Source of the DNA: UBA1568 sp964488025 | Lineage (GTDB): Bacteria > Patescibacteriota > Minisyncoccia > Moranbacterales > UBA1568 | Length of the DNA: 64,000 nucleotides | Assembly: GCA_964488025.1 (NCBI GenBank) | Contig: CAZATJ010000001.1 | Coordinates: forward strand, 65,683 to 129,682 | Direction of reading: 5' to 3' | Shown: piece after piece, positions 31,774-41,356 of the stretch | How the letters are laid out: each line of letters opens with the position of its first letter | How positions within the stretch are numbered: the first letter of the stretch is position 1 | Translations under genes and position numbers: made by a program | The notes under the pieces: generated by a model | The model's input: only the letters and a program-made list of their open reading frames with translations | Told to the model about the DNA's origin: nothing | Database searches by the model: none

Positions 31774-33831
31774 CTATCTCCCGTGTTCCTTTTTCACTCG
31801 TTGCATTTTCTCCCTCAGTCTTGCGCCTTCATCCGTTTGTTTCCCCTGAACTTCTGGAGAAATACCATTTTCAGTCCATTTATCCCTATCAACTTTTGAC
31901 ATCTTTTTAAATGCTTCCTGATAAAACTTCGGCTCATCATCTACTTTTTCTTTCAAATAATTCTTCAGGTCGTTATCTGTTGCAATAGCCGAATGAATAC
32001 TCCCTTGTTTCGCCAAATCATCAGCACCCAATCTCCCAATAAGATCCTCATACACTTCAGTACGTGTCTCACCTTCTTTTTGAGGATTAAGCGGACCCGC
32101 CGCTCTCTTTTCATTCATCTTTCTCGCAATTTCATAATCAACTCGCACCTTAAGATTTCCCTCTCTCTTCAATCTACTGTTATAGGCGTCGTGTGAATCC
32201 CTCATCTTTTGATCAATAATTCCGTTGCCATCCTTATCTATCTTAACTTTTCCAGTAGCATCCTTTTCATAAAATGCATTCCTGATATTTCCGTCCTGCG
32301 CTGTGTTTATACCACCAATAGCCTCTGATCGCGCGCTATCCAAGATTTTTGCTACCGCATCATTATTGTCGCCAACTGCCGAAATAGCCTTGGCCAAAGT
32401 ATCAGCGCTACGAATACCCTTGCTTTCAGCCAAAGACAGAGCAGCTGCCTCCCTTTCAACTCTATCATTTGATTGGAGATTATTAACATGAGTCGAATCG
32501 CTAACCTGATTTTCTTTATTTTTCTTAACCTGTTCATTAACTTGTTTCTGATGTGCTTTTTCTCGTTCAGTAGCAACTCCACCTCGCCACCCTTTCTCAG
32601 AGCCAGCCCCCTTTGTCGCTCCCTTAGCAAAAGTCTCGATGCCGCTTGGACGCGCCAAGTATCTTCCAACCCTAGATTCAGAGAATCGAGCCTTCGCTCC
32701 CTGACCGACACCTGATGCAAACTTCCGAGCAGGATAAGTTATGCCGCCACTTGTCTTCTTCCCGGCCCATTTGGCGAATTTTTGTCCTAAACCAGTGACT
32801 GTTCCCGCGCCGGCGATAGACATAGAGGTCCCTATCCCGATAGCAAACCACATCATGATGACCGGAACCGTAAACATAGCCATGGAACTGACGATGTTCG
32901 TCCCGTCCTTGATTGAATTACCCAGGGCTATTTCAAAAAATTGACTCTTTGTGTCGTCTCTACCTATTTCTGCAAAAAAACGAGTGGCAATAAGAAGCAT
33001 AAGCATGGCTGCTGGCCCGAAGAGCGCATACTTGGCGAGGTTGTCCCACCACTTACTGCTAAACTGTTGCATCCCCGGGATCACCGAGGCGGCGAACCCG
33101 ACCGAGGAAAAAATGAGGAGAATGACTAGAGCGACCAATCGCACCACCATAAGCACGGCCATCACCAGCATGGAGATCATGAAAAGAAAGAGCATCACAA
33201 TGGCCATAATCAGGTGTGCCATACTCGTACTCCACAGTGATTTTGAATCAGGAATAAGAGCTTCTTGTATTCGTGAGGCTCCAAGAAAATTGCCGAAAAC
33301 AGTTTCTCCCCCCTCTACAGTTGCCATCTGATTGACGAAGTAGTACATGGGAACATTGGTCACATCGATGATAACGCGCGTAATGGGAAAACTGAAATTG
33401 ATAAAGAGGGCGGCCAGCACGATGCTGAGCAAGGTCTTTTTGTAATTGGCGGCCACTTGAAAGACAATAGTAAAGGCCGTATAGAGAAGGGTCAGGATGA
33501 AGAACAGGTTAAAAAAGTCCCGAATAAATTTCCAGCTCGTATAAACGCTTTCCTTGTTGAGAATACCGCTCGGCCCAGAAATATAATCGGGGTTGATAGC
33601 CCACTCAAAAAGGGTGACCGCCATAGAAGTCATCCAGCCGAGCAGAACAAAAATCGAATACAAGATCATTTTGAAAGGGTACAGCGCCCCATCAGCAGCG
33701 GTATCCAATACCCATCCAAAAGTTGCGCCAATCCCCGCATGGGCCGCCTGAGGGAAAGCAAATCCCGCTACCAGTAAGAGCAATAGAACAAAGGTGAGTT
33801 GAAATTTCTTTTTGTTTTTTTCAGACAACAT
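31774..33831 (-). CDS. VirB6/TrbL-like polytopic membrane protein
   Basis: 685 aa: signal peptide ending AHAG, then about seven transmembrane helices (~45-340) including WKFIRDFFNLFFILTLLYTA and LVMAVLMVVRLVALVILLIF, and a long hydrophilic C-terminal region (~370-685) rich in K, E, D and G (GSEKGWRGGVATEREKAHQK). The polytopic core with an RDxxNxxxIxxL-like motif is typical of the VirB6/TrbL-type channel proteins found in CPR secretion clusters. First gene of the operon. An SD-positioned AUG-UAA mini-frame precedes its start. Confidence 0.82.
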   Translation of the reverse strand: MLSEKNKKKFQLTFVLLLLLVAGFAFPQAAHAGIGATFGWVLDTAADGALYPFKMILYSIFVLLGWMTSMAVTLFEWAINPDYISGPSGILNKESVYTSWKFIRDFFNLFFILTLLYTAFTIVFQVAANYKKTLLSIVLAALFINFSFPITRVIIDVTNVPMYYFVNQMATVEGGETVFGNFLGASRIQEALIPDSKSLWSTSMAHLIMAIVMLFLFMISMLVMAVLMVVRLVALVILLIFSSVGFAASVIPGMQQFSSKWWDNLAKYALFGPAAMLMLLIATRFFAEIGRDDTKSQFFEIALGNSIKDGTNIVSSMAMFTVPVIMMWFAIGIGTSMSIAGAGTVTGLGQKFAKWAGKKTSGGITYPARKFASGVGQGAKARFSESRVGRYLARPSGIETFAKGATKGAGSEKGWRGGVATEREKAHQKQVNEQVKKNKENQVSDSTHVNNLQSNDRVEREAAALSLAESKGIRSADTLAKAISAVGDNNDAVAKILDSARSEAIGGINTAQDGNIRNAFYEKDATGKVKIDKDGNGIIDQKMRDSHDAYNSRLKREGNLKVRVDYEIARKMNEKRAAGPLNPQKEGETRTEVYEDLIGRLGADDLAKQGSIHSAIATDNDLKNYLKEKVDDEPKFYQEAFKKMSKVDRDKWTENGISPEVQGKQTDEGARLREKMQRVKKEHGR

Positions 33832-33834
33832 AGT

Positions 33835-33857
33835 TTACATAAAAATCAGACTCCTCC
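33835..33857 (-). promoter_or_regulatory. Start-stop mini-ORF with optimal SD ahead of the VirB6-like gene
   Basis: On the minus strand GGAGGAG (33851-33857) is 10 nt upstream of ATG TAA (33840-33835); the gene's own ATG (33831) follows after one further codon, 19 nt from the SD and in the same frame. Confidence 0.55.
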
Positions 33858-33911
33858 ATGATGAGAACTCATCAGAAAAGAGCAGTGTCTATTTCGAAAA
33901 CTTTCCCCAGT

Positions 33912-33917
33912 ATTATA
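33912..33917 (-). promoter_or_regulatory. Extended -10 promoter of the secretion operon
   Basis: Minus strand TGTTATAAT fits TGn-TATAAT; a TTGACT lies too close (9 nt) to act as -35. The predicted leader of about 75 nt includes a TGATGAG/CTCATCA hairpin (33859-33874). Confidence 0.5.
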
Positions 33918-33936
33918 ACATAAGCAAGTCAAAAAC

Positions 33937-33970
33937 AAAAAGAGGATCCCCGTCTCGAGATTCTCTTTTT
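33937..33970 (-). terminator. Terminator after the LysM-CHAP gene
   Basis: AAAAAGAGGATC (33937-33948) pairs with GATTCTCTTTTT (33959-33970), allowing one G-T pair, with T-runs on both strands. Confidence 0.75.
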
Positions 33971-34005
33971 AATTCTGATTCAAAAGCTGATGGAGTCAAC
34001 TCCCT

Positions 34006-35259
34006 CTAATAGATGAATCCCTTGATCACCCGGCTCGTAGCCGAGAGCGTGCGCCGACTCGTCTTGCCCCAGCCAACGTAGTTCATTTCGGACACGGTAA
34101 TCATGCCGCCGCTCACCTTTTCTACCAGTGCCACATGACCGTAGAAACGGTTTTCGGTTGTCACCACCATGGCTCCGACCGCCGGAGTCCGGCCGGTCTT
34201 GTAGCCCATCGCTCTGGCGTTATACAGCCAGGCTCCGGCGTTACCCCTCCACGGCACATAGCGTTTCTGAGCCACATACCAAGTGCAGTAGCCATACGGA
34301 AAGCGGTGTCCCGCCCCTGCTTTTCCTTCGAGTTTGCGGAAGTTGGGGGAAATATCGGTCGCCGTACCGCCAGTCGAGGTGGCGTACTGTCGCCGTTCAA
34401 TTCCGGTATCGGGAACGGTCGGGCGGGAAACTTCTTCTTTCCGGCCGTCGGGAATGATTATAAGGTCTCCCGCTTCTACTTCCCCATTGGCAGGCAATTC
34501 ATTGAAAGCGATGATTTTTTCCTTTTCGGCCTTGTACTTACTGGCGATGGAGTCAATCGTATCCCCCGACTGCACCGCGTAAGAAATTCCAGCTACTGGC
34601 AGGATGAATATATTATCCCCCGGCCTGATCTGATCGACATTGTCGAGATCATTGGCCCACAGAATCGTGTTGACCGTAATGCCGTTCTTGGCCGCGATAC
34701 CGCTCACAGTGTCCCCCGACTCGATGGTGTAGATCTTAACACCGCCATCTTCCTCGGGATCACGCGCAATGGCCGATCCCGTCTGCGTGGAAAGCATGGC
34801 CTGATTATCAAATGTCCCCGCCTCTATTTCAAAAAGCGAAGTATCGGTTTTCTGTTCAGGATCGATGGGGCTGGTCACGTTAGCAAGTGGCACCAGCGAG
34901 AGATTCTCCTTTTTGCTTACCTGGGCGGCGATACGGTGCTTTGGAGCAAGAGCTTCCTCAACCGAATTTTGGCCATTAATATAGCCGAATAACATGCTTT
35001 CAGAATCTTTTCCTCCAGTGAAGTTGCTCGCCGATACCAAAAGAGCACTCGAAGTCACAATAGAAAAAGCCGAATAGCTCCGAAAAAGACGCACCGCCCG
35101 ATATCCCGAGACCTCCTTGATGAACCGGAGGGTCTTGGTTTGTAGGTGGTGGATACGCGTATGCAGATCGCGGAAAAGCTTGGTACGAATAAAACGACTG
35201 CCTTTCAATCGGTCAAAGTCCTGAGAACGGCTTAACCGAAACCAATCGGTCAAAAACAT
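34006..35259 (-). CDS. LysM-CHAP peptidoglycan hydrolase
   Basis: 417 aa. Basic N-terminus, one membrane segment (~62-80, YSAFSIVTSSALLVSASNF), two LysM repeats (IYTIESGDTVSGIAAKNGIT ~174 onward; YAVQSGDTIDSIASKYKAEK ~225 onward) that bind glycan strands, a linker, and a C-terminal CHAP amidase/endopeptidase domain with catalytic Cys in FPYGYCTWYVAQ and His in FYGHVALVEKV. It acts outside the membrane. Immediately upstream of, and codirectional with, the secretion operon but behind its own terminator, so it may open the wall for the apparatus (inference). Confidence 0.9.
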   Translation of the reverse strand: MFLTDWFRLSRSQDFDRLKGSRFIRTKLFRDLHTRIHHLQTKTLRFIKEVSGYRAVRLFRSYSAFSIVTSSALLVSASNFTGGKDSESMLFGYINGQNSVEEALAPKHRIAAQVSKKENLSLVPLANVTSPIDPEQKTDTSLFEIEAGTFDNQAMLSTQTGSAIARDPEEDGGVKIYTIESGDTVSGIAAKNGITVNTILWANDLDNVDQIRPGDNIFILPVAGISYAVQSGDTIDSIASKYKAEKEKIIAFNELPANGEVEAGDLIIIPDGRKEEVSRPTVPDTGIERRQYATSTGGTATDISPNFRKLEGKAGAGHRFPYGYCTWYVAQKRYVPWRGNAGAWLYNARAMGYKTGRTPAVGAMVVTTENRFYGHVALVEKVSGGMITVSEMNYVGWGKTSRRTLSATSRVIKGFIY

Positions 35260-35372
35260 CCATCGCGACTTTTACCCTAATTTTTACAAAGGTTAGTATA
35301 GCTTGCAGCAGGTCTTCCGTCAAGGTAAAAATGGCTAATTTTCACATATATTGGCTTATTATAAGCATTATT

Positions 35373-35402
35373 TTACTGTATAACTTTTGCCTATGCTACA
35401 AT
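35373..35402 (+). promoter_or_regulatory. Promoter overlapping the xer start region
   Basis: TTACTG (35373-35378), 18-nt spacer, TACAAT (35397-35402). The predicted transcription start (~35409) falls on the first ATG, so either the mRNA is leaderless or translation starts at the ATG at 35434/35437. Confidence 0.5.
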
Positions 35403-35406
35403 ATGA

Positions 35407-36390
35407 ATGTCTTCTAATATTTTGAACCAGAGAATGATGACCGCCTTCGAAAAACCGAAAAATCAGATCGAAGTCTTAGCTAAGAACTTCTGCGAGCACC
35501 TGGAAATCGAACTCAGCCGCTCCCCGCGGACACTTGAGAGCTATTCTCGATCTCTCGAACTCTTTTTTGAATGGGGCGCCATCACCAAACCCGCGGATAT
35601 CACCGCGGAAAAGGTTCATGGCTATCGCCTCTCTCTTAACCGCCGGCTGAATCGCCAAGGAGAGAGTCTCAAAAAAAACACCCAAGCCTACCACGCTATC
35701 GTACTCCGCACTTTTCTCAAATACCTAGCCAAACAGGATATAAAGACGCTTCCGGCTGAAAAAATCGAGGTAGGGAAAACCGAAGATCGCCAGATTGATT
35801 TCCTTGAATACGATGAAGTAATGCGTCTCATTGATGCCGCCAGAGGGGAAACGCCCAAAAGCCTGCGCGACCAAGCCATGCTCGAACTCCTCTTTTCTTC
35901 GGGTCTGCGAGTTTCCGAACTGGTCAATCTCGACCGAAACCACGTCAATCTGGAAAAAGAAGAATTCAGTGTCCGAGGCAAGGGGCGCAAGCTTCGCATC
36001 GTCTTTATTTCTCCCGCGGCGAAAGGAGCTCTCCAGAATTACCTGGCTGTTCGTGGCGACGTCGATCCGGCCCTCTTCATTTCCTTCCCCAAGAAAGGCC
36101 TCACCAATCAGAAAAATAGTAAGCGTGAAACCCGGCGCCTTACCACAAGGAGCGTTGCCCGCATCGTCAAATACTACGCCACCAAAGCCGGCATCCTCAA
36201 AGACGTCCACCCGCACACGCTCCGTCATTCGTTCGCAACCGACTTGCTCATCAATGGCGCCGATATCAGATCGGTTCAGGCCATGCTCGGCCATGCCTCT
36301 ATCACCACCACTCAGATCTACACTCATGTTACCAACGAACGCCTGAAAGAGGTGCACCAGGAATTTCATGCCAAACGAAAAAAGAAATAA
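35407..36390 (+). CDS. Tyrosine recombinase XerC/XerD-like
   Basis: 327 aa. N-terminal SAM-like core-binding domain (~20-110) and catalytic domain with the full set of residues: R168 (SSGLRVSEL), K192 (VRGKGRK), H270 and R273 (HPHTLRHSF), H296 (LGHASITTT) and nucleophile Y305 (IYTHVT). It resolves chromosome dimers at dif, and a single Xer is common in small genomes. The neighbours are housekeeping genes and no att sites are seen, so a phage integrase is less likely. The true start may be ATG 35434 or 35437, given the promoter position. Confidence 0.9.
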   Translation: MSSNILNQRMMTAFEKPKNQIEVLAKNFCEHLEIELSRSPRTLESYSRSLELFFEWGAITKPADITAEKVHGYRLSLNRRLNRQGESLKKNTQAYHAIVLRTFLKYLAKQDIKTLPAEKIEVGKTEDRQIDFLEYDEVMRLIDAARGETPKSLRDQAMLELLFSSGLRVSELVNLDRNHVNLEKEEFSVRGKGRKLRIVFISPAAKGALQNYLAVRGDVDPALFISFPKKGLTNQKNSKRETRRLTTRSVARIVKYYATKAGILKDVHPHTLRHSFATDLLINGADIRSVQAMLGHASITTTQIYTHVTNERLKEVHQEFHAKRKKK

Positions 36391-36434
36391 TAAAAAACGG
36401 CTCCTATTTCCGCGGTCGCGATTATATGAGCCAT

Positions 36435-38693
36435 CTACTGTTTCGTCAAAGGCGCTACGCCGAGCATCATCTTTTTTACCCCGGAACGCTTGAAGGCAAT
36501 GGTGGCCAGTGTTCCCGCGATAGAAATAATCAGTCCTGCTCCAAACTGCGGGTGCTCCACCATGTCTCCTGGTCGCACTTCCCCGGCTGCCAAAGGCTTA
36601 CCTGTTTCCCTGCCCTCTTCCTGTCGTTTTAAAGCTTCACGCAGTGAACCGACCTTTTTGGACGCTACCGGAAACGAGTGAAATGATTTCTTAAAGTGGC
36701 GTTTTCCCATCATACCGGAACGTTTCATTTCCTTCTCATCAATCAGATGGCTGGGAATCTCTGCTATGAATCGTGAGGGTGGGTTGACCTGAGTCGAACC
36801 GAAAATCGTCCGCTGTTCGGTATAGAGAAGACAAACCCGTTCTTTGGCTCGCGTCAGCCCCACATACATGAGCCGGCGCTCTTCCTCCATTTCCGTTGGA
36901 GACAAAGCACTCCGTGAATGCGGAAACACGCCCTCTTCCAGACCGAGAATGAACACCACCGGAAACTCCAATCCCTTGGCACTGTGTACCGTCATGACGT
37001 GAACTGCCTCGCTTTCCCGATTAATCTCATCAGTATCCGACGACAAAGCTACCTCCTCAAGAAAACGTTCCAATGCCTGATCCAGACTGACATCACTGAA
37101 TTTCTGTGCCACCGAAAGTAATTCCCGCACATTTTCCTGCCGCACCTCGCCCTCACTCGTCCCATCAGCCAAACTGTCGAAATAACCACTTTCCCGAGTA
37201 AGCAAGTTCAGAAGTTCCGTAAGTTTCAGATTCGCCCTGGTTTCTATGATGGAGCGGATTTTCAAAAACACATCGGCGAACAGCTTGATGGCCTTTAATT
37301 TCCCATCGCGAAGTTCACTGGTTTCTGGAGACATCATATAAGCAGCTTCCATGACGCTCACCCGGTGGGTCCGAGAAAAGGCAATCCAGCGATCAAGAGT
37401 CGCTCGGCCGATACCGCGCCTCGGTTCATTGACGATCCGTTCCAAAGCCAAAATATCCTTCGGATTCTGAAGGAGTTTCACATAGGCGATGACATCCTTA
37501 ATTTCCTTACGCTGGTAAAACTTCAGCCCGCCGACAATCCGATAATTGATCGAGTGCCGAAGAAACATTTCCTCCACGATGCGCGACTGGGCATTGGTCC
37601 GATAGAGCACCGCGAATTCGTTTGCCGTACGGCCCTGCTTCATTTCTTCCTGTATCATCTCAGCCACGAAGCGCGCCTCTGCCTCCTCATCTTCCGCCGG
37701 ACAGAGCGTGATTAATTCGCCCTCGAGTGTTTCCGTCCAGAGTTTCTTATGACGCTGGTTGACGTTCTTTTGGATGACGCCATCAGCGGCATCGAGAATC
37801 ACCTGGGTCGAACGATAATTCTGATCGAGTACGATGACAGCCGCCTCCGGATAGTCTTTTTCAAAATTGAGAATATTGCGAATGTCTGCCTGGCGCCAAC
37901 CATAAATCGACTGGTAATCGTCCCCAATAACAAAAATATTGCCATGCTTCCGGGAAATGAGGTGCACCAACGTATACTGCAGTGAATTGGTATCTTGATA
38001 TTCGTCCACCATCACATAGCGAAAGAGTTCCTGATATTTTTCAAGTACCTGAGGATACTCCTGAAACAATTTCACCGTCAGACGAATCATGTCGTCGAAA
38101 TCAAGGGCATTGGTCGTTTGCAGCTCCTTCTGATAGCGCTCGTACACTTTAGCTGCCAGTTCCTCATAATAACTCCCGGTCTGCATGAGATATTTTTCCG
38201 GATCCATCTGAGCATTCTTAGCCTTCGATATGGCTTCGAGGAGCGAACGCGGCCGCACCTGATCCGGATCCATCTCAAGCTCCTTCATGATTTTTCTCAC
38301 GATGGATTGCTGGTCCTGGTCATCGATAATATTGAAATTGCGGCCGTAGCCCAAATGACTCAGAACCTCGATTTCCCGACGCAGCACTTTGGCACAGATG
38401 TTGTGAAACGTGCCGATATGCGGCGGTAACACCACGGCTCCATACTCCGCTGCCTCACTCTGAGAGAGGAGTTTCTCAATACGCTCCCGCATTTCCTGAG
38501 CAGCCTTGTTAGTGAACGTCACCGCCAGAATACGCTCCGGATGAACTTTTTTCTCATCAATCAGATAGGCAATCCGATGAGTGAGAGTCTTGGTCTTGCC
38601 CGATCCTGCCCCAGCCAAAATCAACACCGCCCCCTCAGTGGTCAGTATCGCCCGTAACTGCTCTGGATTCAATCCTTTTTCCCAAAATTTCAT
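36435..38693 (-). CDS. ATP-dependent DNA helicase UvrD/PcrA
   Basis: 752 aa superfamily 1A 3'-5' helicase. Motif I AGAGSGKTKTLTHRI, Ia AVTFTNKAAQEM, II DEYQDTNSLQY, III GDDYQSIYGWRQAD, IV QNYRSTQVIL, V HSAKGLEFPVVFI, VI MYVGLTRAKERV. The C-terminus (GDMVEHPQFGAGLIISIAGT) is the Tudor-like RNA polymerase-binding domain of PcrA/UvrD. Roles in nucleotide excision repair and in clearing RecA or stalled polymerase are known for the family. Confidence 0.95.
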   Translation of the reverse strand: MKFWEKGLNPEQLRAILTTEGAVLILAGAGSGKTKTLTHRIAYLIDEKKVHPERILAVTFTNKAAQEMRERIEKLLSQSEAAEYGAVVLPPHIGTFHNICAKVLRREIEVLSHLGYGRNFNIIDDQDQQSIVRKIMKELEMDPDQVRPRSLLEAISKAKNAQMDPEKYLMQTGSYYEELAAKVYERYQKELQTTNALDFDDMIRLTVKLFQEYPQVLEKYQELFRYVMVDEYQDTNSLQYTLVHLISRKHGNIFVIGDDYQSIYGWRQADIRNILNFEKDYPEAAVIVLDQNYRSTQVILDAADGVIQKNVNQRHKKLWTETLEGELITLCPAEDEEAEARFVAEMIQEEMKQGRTANEFAVLYRTNAQSRIVEEMFLRHSINYRIVGGLKFYQRKEIKDVIAYVKLLQNPKDILALERIVNEPRRGIGRATLDRWIAFSRTHRVSVMEAAYMMSPETSELRDGKLKAIKLFADVFLKIRSIIETRANLKLTELLNLLTRESGYFDSLADGTSEGEVRQENVRELLSVAQKFSDVSLDQALERFLEEVALSSDTDEINRESEAVHVMTVHSAKGLEFPVVFILGLEEGVFPHSRSALSPTEMEEERRLMYVGLTRAKERVCLLYTEQRTIFGSTQVNPPSRFIAEIPSHLIDEKEMKRSGMMGKRHFKKSFHSFPVASKKVGSLREALKRQEEGRETGKPLAAGEVRPGDMVEHPQFGAGLIISIAGTLATIAFKRSGVKKMMLGVAPLTKQ

Positions 38694-38787
38694 ACGGTGA
38701 ATCGATTTTTTATAACGAGAACCCTCCTATTCTAACACAGAGCCCATCTTCTCTCTATCCTCGGCCATCTGTGCTAAAATACCGTAT

Positions 38788-40422
38788 ATGAAAAACTTTT
38801 TCACCAGATTCATCGAGAGTATCGAAAACGCCCCACTCACCTTCGGCTCTTTCATAATGGCATTTTTCGCTCTCATTATCGCCCGCTTGACGGTAGAAAA
38901 CACCCTGGCCTATTTCGGCGAACAGTCGTTTTTCTTTCTTTTCTTCGAATTCACTCATACTTTTCTCTTCTTTCTCTGTTCTTTCCTCATCATGCTCCCC
39001 CTGGTCCGCTTCGCCGGAGCCAGTAATTTGAAAAAGGCTGCCAATATCCTCCTTTTTGGCTTTCTCATCATCCTCACCCCGCCCATCATCGACCGATGGA
39101 TTATGGGGGCTGGCAACTATTGGAGTTTCTACGAATTCGACGGACTCATCGGGCTCTTTCAACGTTTCTTCACTCTCTTTGGTGATACGCCTGATATCGG
39201 CATCACCTATGGTGTGCGAATCGAGGTCGTGCTTACCACCCTCGCTCTCGGTCTCTATGCCTACTTGAAATCCAAACATATACGAAAGGTATTTCTCGTC
39301 GGATTCTTGGCCTATACCGCGCTCTTCATACTCGGCACCTTCCCCTCCTGGGTCACCTTTCCGGTTCTTGTCTTTCAAAAAGGGCTTCTTGCCATAAACG
39401 GTAATGATACCGCCGCTCTCTTCCTCTCGCCAGAACACATCCTCGGACGCGATCTGACCGATTTTAGAAGCGTCCTCAATTTTAAGATGAGTCTCGTCTA
39501 TGCCCTGCTGGTAAGCTTTCTTTCCCTTCTCTTCCTGTTTCGGAAATACCCCGCTTACCTCTTCGCCCTCTCCAAAAACGCTCGTTTTCCGCAGCTCACC
39601 TATCACGCCGGATTATTATTTCTCGGCATGATCCTGGCTTATTATTTCGCCGAAGGCCATCTCGAATTTGAATTCTTTCACTTCCTCGGCATCCTCGTCC
39701 TTCTTATCGCCGTCGAATGTGCCTGGCTCGCTTCGGTGGTCGCCAATGATACCTACGATACGGCCATCGACACGATCACCAATCCTCATCGGCCGCTTAT
39801 TGAAAATACCATTCCACCAGAAACCTACCGAACCATGGGTATTCTCTTCTTTCTGACATCGCTTTTGTTTGCCGGTATCGTCAGTTTTTCTGCGCTGCTG
39901 ATTCTCTTATCCTATCAAGCGCTGGCCTGGCTCTATTCCGCTCCACCGCTCCGTCTCAAAAAATACCCCGTTCTAGCGACTCTCATCGCGGCAGCGGCCG
40001 GTATCCTCGTTCTGGTAGCCGGATTCATGGCCGTAGCTCCCGAATATACTCTCGAAAAACTCCCCCTCCCAATTCTTGTCTCCCTCTTTATCGCTTACCT
40101 CCTCGCCCTCCCCATCAAAGACTTCAAGGATATCGCCGGTGACAAAAAAGATCACATTTACACCATCCCGGTACTTCTGGGAGCAACTCTGGGGAAACAG
40201 GTCATCGGCAGTCTCCTCTTTCTCCTCTTTACCATCAGTCCGCTCGTCCTGCATATGCGATCACTCTTCCTGCCGGCTATCTTCTACGGCGCGCTTGCTT
40301 TCTTCGCCCTGCAGAAAGGCACCGACGACGAAATGTCCTTTTTCGCTTTTCGCAGGCTGCCCGCCATCATTCTTACTATCACCATCTTCTACGGCCTGAC
40401 CATCGCCCTGTTTCTCTTCTAA
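38788..40422 (+). CDS. UbiA-family prenyltransferase with extra N-terminal membrane domain
   Basis: 544 aa, nearly twice the normal UbiA length. Residues ~260-540 are the UbiA domain: first Asp-rich motif NDTYDTAID (from N320), second DFKDIAGDKKD (~445), and eight or so helices. Residues ~1-255 add about six further transmembrane helices of unknown family. UbiA enzymes move a prenyl group to an aromatic or lipid acceptor in the membrane. With the isopentenyl phosphate kinase at 50.5 kb it points to isoprenoid lipid synthesis (inference); the acceptor is unknown. Confidence 0.85.
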   Translation: MKNFFTRFIESIENAPLTFGSFIMAFFALIIARLTVENTLAYFGEQSFFFLFFEFTHTFLFFLCSFLIMLPLVRFAGASNLKKAANILLFGFLIILTPPIIDRWIMGAGNYWSFYEFDGLIGLFQRFFTLFGDTPDIGITYGVRIEVVLTTLALGLYAYLKSKHIRKVFLVGFLAYTALFILGTFPSWVTFPVLVFQKGLLAINGNDTAALFLSPEHILGRDLTDFRSVLNFKMSLVYALLVSFLSLLFLFRKYPAYLFALSKNARFPQLTYHAGLLFLGMILAYYFAEGHLEFEFFHFLGILVLLIAVECAWLASVVANDTYDTAIDTITNPHRPLIENTIPPETYRTMGILFFLTSLLFAGIVSFSALLILLSYQALAWLYSAPPLRLKKYPVLATLIAAAAGILVLVAGFMAVAPEYTLEKLPLPILVSLFIAYLLALPIKDFKDIAGDKKDHIYTIPVLLGATLGKQVIGSLLFLLFTISPLVLHMRSLFLPAIFYGALAFFALQKGTDDEMSFFAFRRLPAIILTITIFYGLTIALFLF

Positions 40423-40447
40423 AAACACACTCCTGCTCTCAAAATGA

Positions 40448-40491
40448 AACTATCATCTTTGGACGATCGTCCAAAGATGATAGTTGTTTTT
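40448..40491. terminator. Perfect 38-nt palindromic terminator
   Basis: AACTATCATCTTTGGACGA and its exact complement (40448-40485) are followed by TGTTTTTTT on the plus strand. It ends the UbiA-like gene and, in reverse, rsmA. Confidence 0.9.
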
Positions 40492-40511
40492 TTGGCCTTT
40501 TTCTGCTGTTA

Positions 40512-41306
40512 CTAGAGAACCTTTGACAGATTTCCCCAATCTTCGATCGACAATGCTTGGGCTCGAATATCTGTTCGCAGACCAAACATTTGCAATGCCT
40601 TTTCCACTGTTTCCCGGGGCAGCACCAAACTGGTCGCAAGATTATTGGCAAGCGTCTTGCGCCGTGCGGCAAAGCCGGCACGTACCAAGCGGAAAACTTT
40701 CCGGTCATTCTCCGAATCATAGCGGCGTTTCGGAACGATATGTACTACCGCGCTATCGACTTTCGGCACCGGTTCAAAAACTTCCTTCGGAACGGACAAT
40801 TTTTTTTCTACCGTCGCATAGTACTGGGCCATCACTGAGAGGAGACTCATACTCCCTGGTCTGGCAGACAAACGCTCGGCTACTTCTTTCTGCACCATAA
40901 GTGTCAATGATTGAGGTTGTGTTTCTAGCGACAAAAGCGTACGGATGATGGGTGCCGTAATATAGTATGGAATATTCGCAATAATTTTATAAGGATGATC
41001 AAAAAATCCCGCTTCCTGCAAAAGCTCTGCGAGATGGGCGTCCAAAATATTCCCCTCGAGGATGGAGACTTTTTTAGAGTCCGTGAACTGACTCTGCAGT
41101 CGTGTCGCGAGCTCGTGATCGAGTTCAATTGCCAGCAATTTTTCTACCCGAGAAGCCAACTTCATGGTCAGGGCCCCGGTACCAGGCCCGACTTCCAACA
41201 CCCAGTCATGTGGTGTCACCTCGGCCACGGAAAAAATCCCCTCAATGATGGCTTCGTCTTTCAGAAAATTCTGCCCCAGTGATTTTCTTGCGACCACTTT
41301 TTTCAT
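40512..41306 (-). CDS. rsmA: 16S rRNA dimethyladenosine transferase RsmA/KsgA
   Basis: 264 aa. SAM motif VLEVGPGTGALTMKLA, DHELATRLQ acidic loop, and the catalytic NIPYYITAPII, all typical of KsgA. Start region KSLGQNFLKDEAII is the standard N-terminus. It dimethylates two adjacent adenines near the 3' end of 16S rRNA as a late 30S maturation step. Followed by a strong palindromic terminator and preceded by a GAAGCTA-type repeat. Confidence 0.96.
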   Translation of the reverse strand: MKKVVARKSLGQNFLKDEAIIEGIFSVAEVTPHDWVLEVGPGTGALTMKLASRVEKLLAIELDHELATRLQSQFTDSKKVSILEGNILDAHLAELLQEAGFFDHPYKIIANIPYYITAPIIRTLLSLETQPQSLTLMVQKEVAERLSARPGSMSLLSVMAQYYATVEKKLSVPKEVFEPVPKVDSAVVHIVPKRRYDSENDRKVFRLVRAGFAARRKTLANNLATSLVLPRETVEKALQMFGLRTDIRAQALSIEDWGNLSKVL

Positions 41307-41318
41307 AGATTTTTTTTG

Positions 41319-41356
41319 CTAACGAAGCTAGTGAAGCTATAGAAGCTATGAGCTAA
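41319..41356. repeat. GAAGCTA short tandem repeat upstream of rsmA
   Basis: CTAACGAAGCTAGTGAAGCT and ATAGAAGCTATGAGCTAA contain three GAAGCTA units. A related AGCTTTTAGTTTATAGCTTC sequence lies near 30676. Function unknown. Confidence 0.5.

Noticed and set aside
35407..36390. Phage or integron integrase
   Set aside because: Length, neighbours and lack of att sites or cargo genes fit a housekeeping Xer recombinase better.
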